A stretch of 64,000 nucleotides of DNA from an uncultured Armatimonadota bacterium (GTDB lineage Bacteria; Armatimonadota; Armatimonadia; Armatimonadales; Armatimonadaceae): the NCBI GenBank assembly GCA_903910385.1, contig CAIVZM010000022.1, positions 62,001-126,000 of the forward strand. Direction: 5' to 3'. Below the pieces are notes generated by a model. It was not told where the DNA came from, did not search any database, and saw only the letters and a program-made list of their open reading frames with translations. The first letter of the stretch is position 1; each line of letters starts with the position of its first letter. Both the position numbers and the translations under genes were made by a program. Shown here piece by piece: positions 61,487-64,000 of the stretch.

Positions 61487-61751
61487 GAATGCGTAACAAA
61501 GGATCAGGAAAATCAACCTCTCGTCTCAATGAAGGATGATGCAGGATCAATCCCGTGCAACTTTCGGGAAGTTGCCAGAAGGAACGCCGACTCGATTCCA
61601 CTTCGATTGCGTTCTTACTATCTCTGCCGACAAAGTATCTGAGATAGCATGTCGGGGTTGGGAAGGAAGAATAGCGGAGATATCGAACCCGTTAATTGCA
61701 TAGTCTCAGGCGCGGCGGTACACTCATCGTCGGAGTAACCGACTGTTTAAG
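61487..61751 (+). ncRNA. Structured leader RNA candidate
   Basis: The 265-nt gene-free leader before the TPR gene can fold three consecutive helices. They are GCAACTT/AAGTTGC (61557-61563 with 61569-61575), AGGAACGC/GCGTTCTT (61580-61587 with 61609-61616) and CCGACA/TGTCGG (61627-61632 with 61650-61655, with an inner TATC/GATA). In addition CTATCTC (61618-61624) can pair with GAGATAG (61641-61647), which excludes the third helix, so two folds compete. CCCG (61552-61555) matches the first loop (CGGG). It fits no riboswitch class I know. Treat as a candidate. Confidence 0.4.
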
Positions 61752-64000
61752 ATGCATCGATTCCCCGTTTTTACGGCTCTCGCGCCTCATCGTTTTTTCT
61801 GCCTTTGTGTATTAGTGTCGCTTTTGCCGGTTGGAACGATGGGGCAAACACGAACTCCTTCAGGCGTTTCACCGACGTCCCCTGTAACCACACAGACTCC
61901 TCCGACGCCTCCTCCTGGTCTGGCGGAGTTCAATCGGGCGTTATCGGCGACAAAGGCGGGAAAATATGCTGAGGCGGAGACGCTCTACCGTCAACTGCTC
62001 AAGAAATACCCTGAAGCCTCTTCGGCATGGGCGAATCTGGCATTGCTCCAGGGACGGCGTGGGGCTTTCGCGGATGCTGCTATCAGTATGGGCAAGGCGG
62101 CGGACAGTTCCCCGAATACAGCGGCGTTCCGTGCGCAACAATCCTCCTTCCTGTTACGTGCAGGCAACCAGAAAGAAGCGGAACGCGCCGCACGTAAAAC
62201 GCTCAGCCTGCCCGGTGAGTCCCGGAATGTGATCGCTTTGTCCAACTTGGGCGATATTCTCTTCCAGCAGAAGCGCTATGCGGAAGCAACGCCCGTTCTT
62301 CGAACCCTCGCTTCCGTCGAAGGTAAAGCGATCACAGACCGAACGGAAATCAGTCTGATTCTGTCGTTGGGTTCCTCTGGTCAACTAACGGAAGCGTTAA
62401 CCCTGGCGCGAAAGCGTTCGCAACGCTTGCCCCGAGACGCCAATTCCCAACTTTTGCAGGGGGATATGGCGCGGCTGTCCGGACGCATCGATGAAGCGAA
62501 AGCCGCCTATCAGAGAGCGAGTCTCCTCGACCCAAAGAATGCCAATGCGAAAGCTGCGCTGGCGTTCCTCGCCGCGCAACAGGGAGACCGGACACAAACC
62601 ATCGCTCTGGTACAGCAAAATTTGCAGAAATCGCCGGATGACCCCCGACTGCATTTTCAACTGGGATATCTGTATTATTCCGACGAACGACTCAAAGACG
62701 ACGAACGATATTCGAAAGCGTATGGAGAATTCTTTCAGGCGGCGACAATCGATCCAAAGAATCCCCTATACGTCACTTATTCCGGAATCGCGCTCATGAT
62801 GGGCAAACCGGATGAGGAGCGATGGAGACAGGCGAAAACCCTCCTTGAAGGTGCATTGGGACTGAATCCGAACTATTCGCTGGCGCGTATGGGACTGGCG
62901 AACATGGCAGAACAGACCGGGAAATTCGCCGAGGCGCAGACCCAGTACAATGCGATCCTGGCGTATGCTCCGAAGGATGCCGCCGCCCGGCGCGGGCTCG
63001 CAGGAACCTATTACGCCACCGGAAAAAGGGAGGACGCCTATCGGGAAATGGAGATGCTGGCGAAGCAAGACCCGAACGATGTTACCTATCTTTCCGAATT
63101 AGCCTCCTGGCAGGTCGCCGACGCTACGTTAGCAGCGAAGAAGGGTAATGTTGCGGAGGCTCAGGCGCGAACGGAAGAAGCGCATAAAACCTATGACCGG
63201 ATTTTGCAACGAAAGCCGGACATGGTCGGGGCGTTGCTGGCGCAGGGCAGGCTTTATGAAAACGGCAACCAGATGGAGTCCGCGCAAAAGAAATATACCC
63301 AAGTTCTGGAACGGAATCCCAAAAACGCCGACGCTACCCTGTTGTTAGGGCAAATTCTGGAAAACGAGAAAAAACCCGAAGAAGCGATCAGCATTTACCG
63401 GAAATTGCTGGATGCGGATGCCACGAAAAATTCGGTACGCTGGCAACTTGCCCTCGCACTACGGAATGTGAACCGTTACGATGAGGCTATCGCGGAAATG
63501 CAAGCCATTGCCACCACTCAGTCTGATCCGAACCGGGAGATGTATCTTCTGGGTGCTCCTCGTCTGATGATGGAGCGAAACCTGTATTCCGAAGCGGTAG
63601 CGGAATTGACGCGATTACGGCGAGAATATCCCGATGTAAAAGAAATTTCCTACGCACTCGCCGAAGCGCAGGAGAAATACGGGCAGATGGAAGCGGCGGA
63701 AAAGACGCTTCAGGACATCGTTGTTCAGTCTGCAAAGACCACGGTGGAAAGCGGTCAGGCGACGAACGGTAATAGCGGCAAGTCAGGTGTCGATGTACGA
63801 CCATTGACCGCAAAAGCCGAATTTTATGAACGTATCGGAAAGAGTGACGACGCGGCCCGTGCTTATGAGGACACTCTGCGCCTCGATCCGACCAGTAAGC
63901 TGGCGCTTCTGGGGTTGAGTCGTGTGCGAGAAAAGCAGGGGAAGCCGGATGCCGCCACTACCTTTGTAGAAAATCTGACGCTGGAAGACCCGAAGAAACC
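61752..64000 (+). CDS. Exported tetratricopeptide-repeat protein, 3' end outside window
   Basis: At least 749 codons. A signal-like N-terminus (FFCLCVLVSLLPVGTMGQT) is followed by a Thr/Pro-rich linker (TPSGVSPTSPVTTQTPPTP) and then TPR units to the window edge, e.g. AEFNRALSATKAGKYAEAET, SAWANLALLQGRRGAFADAA, VIALSNLGDILFQQKRYAEAT and AVAELTRLRREYP. TPR arrays are protein-protein scaffolds, and exported ones occur in outer-membrane assembly and export systems. The ATG at 61752 has no clear ribosome-binding site, but the frame is continuous and the signal starts nearby. The rest of the protein and its partners lie outside. Confidence 0.9.
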   Translation, partial: MHRFPVFTALAPHRFFCLCVLVSLLPVGTMGQTRTPSGVSPTSPVTTQTPPTPPPGLAEFNRALSATKAGKYAEAETLYRQLLKKYPEASSAWANLALLQGRRGAFADAAISMGKAADSSPNTAAFRAQQSSFLLRAGNQKEAERAARKTLSLPGESRNVIALSNLGDILFQQKRYAEATPVLRTLASVEGKAITDRTEISLILSLGSSGQLTEALTLARKRSQRLPRDANSQLLQGDMARLSGRIDEAKAAYQRASLLDPKNANAKAALAFLAAQQGDRTQTIALVQQNLQKSPDDPRLHFQLGYLYYSDERLKDDERYSKAYGEFFQAATIDPKNPLYVTYSGIALMMGKPDEERWRQAKTLLEGALGLNPNYSLARMGLANMAEQTGKFAEAQTQYNAILAYAPKDAAARRGLAGTYYATGKREDAYREMEMLAKQDPNDVTYLSELASWQVADATLAAKKGNVAEAQARTEEAHKTYDRILQRKPDMVGALLAQGRLYENGNQMESAQKKYTQVLERNPKNADATLLLGQILENEKKPEEAISIYRKLLDADATKNSVRWQLALALRNVNRYDEAIAEMQAIATTQSDPNREMYLLGAPRLMMERNLYSEAVAELTRLRREYPDVKEISYALAEAQEKYGQMEAAEKTLQDIVVQSAKTTVESGQATNGNSGKSGVDVRPLTAKAEFYERIGKSDDAARAYEDTLRLDPTSKLALLGLSRVREKQGKPDAATTFVENLTLEDPKK

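Noticed and set aside
61618-61655. H-type pseudoknot from CTATCTC/GAGATAG and CCGACA/TGTCGG
   Set aside because: The second crossing loop would have only 2 nt to span a 7-bp stem, which is sterically unlikely. Alternative hairpins are more plausible.

Overview
The window is bacterial chromosomal DNA, moderately GC-rich, with genes packed on both strands and spaced like a core genome. I see no prophage, insertion sequence, CRISPR array, rRNA or tRNA. The gene mix (an LL-diaminopimelate aminotransferase, a DnaK/primary-sigma pair, a Clp-N/ornithine carbamoyltransferase fusion, phytanoyl-CoA-dioxygenase-like enzymes, a GH109-like oxidoreductase, a large tubulin-like GTPase and a plant-type L-arabinokinase homologue) suggests an environmental Gram-negative-type bacterium. 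Armatimonadota is my best guess, at low to moderate confidence and without a database search.

Layout. 1-6.3 kb: the 5' part of dnaK, purU, a class I aminotransferase, a CBM9/DOMON-like protein and a primary-type sigma-70 factor. 6.3-13.4 kb: a CAP-domain protein and a complete dipeptide/oligopeptide ABC operon (solute-binding protein, two permeases, two ATPases) on the minus strand, then a DUF423 membrane protein. 13.4-18 kb: an amidase remnant and a MoxR / rhomboid-TPR / WYL / DUF58 operon. 18-24.3 kb: a PhyH enzyme, a parvulin, DUF177, a HupE/UreJ-like membrane protein preceded by a TPR fragment, and the arabinokinase-like kinase. 24.3-38.6 kb: an arginine-biosynthesis region (argC, argJ, argB, argD and the Clp-N/argF fusion) split by a sugar-handling module (aldose epimerase, acetyltransferase, GH109-like protein, PhyH, and a binding protein with two permeases but no ATPase). 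38.9-45.6 kb: the tubulin-like GTPase, a UbiA prenyltransferase, MutY and two small unknown genes. 45.7-51.5 kb: rplJ-rplL with an attenuator-type leader, then pyruvate dehydrogenase E1alpha, E1beta and E2. 51.6-58 kb: a secreted CocE-type hydrolase, rpsF-ssb-rpsR, a lipoprotein and a dapL-like aminotransferase. 58-64 kb: a universal-stress / two-component module and the start of a long exported TPR protein preceded by a structured RNA-like leader.

The strongest unusual signals are four. (1) The in-frame fusion of a double Clp-N repeat to ornithine carbamoyltransferase. (2) An attenuator-like leader before argC: a sigma-A-type promoter, a 75-codon Arg-rich ORF with tandem AGA-AGG codons at the foot of an intrinsic terminator, and an exactly complementary antiterminator segment. 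(3) The 1,117-residue tubulin-like GTPase with a C-terminal SHOCT-like tail. (4) The structured leader before the terminal TPR gene. Other points are a 13-bp palindrome shared by the dnaK and sigma-factor upstream regions, a terminator hairpin inside signal-peptide codons, and several very small overlap-coupled ORFs.
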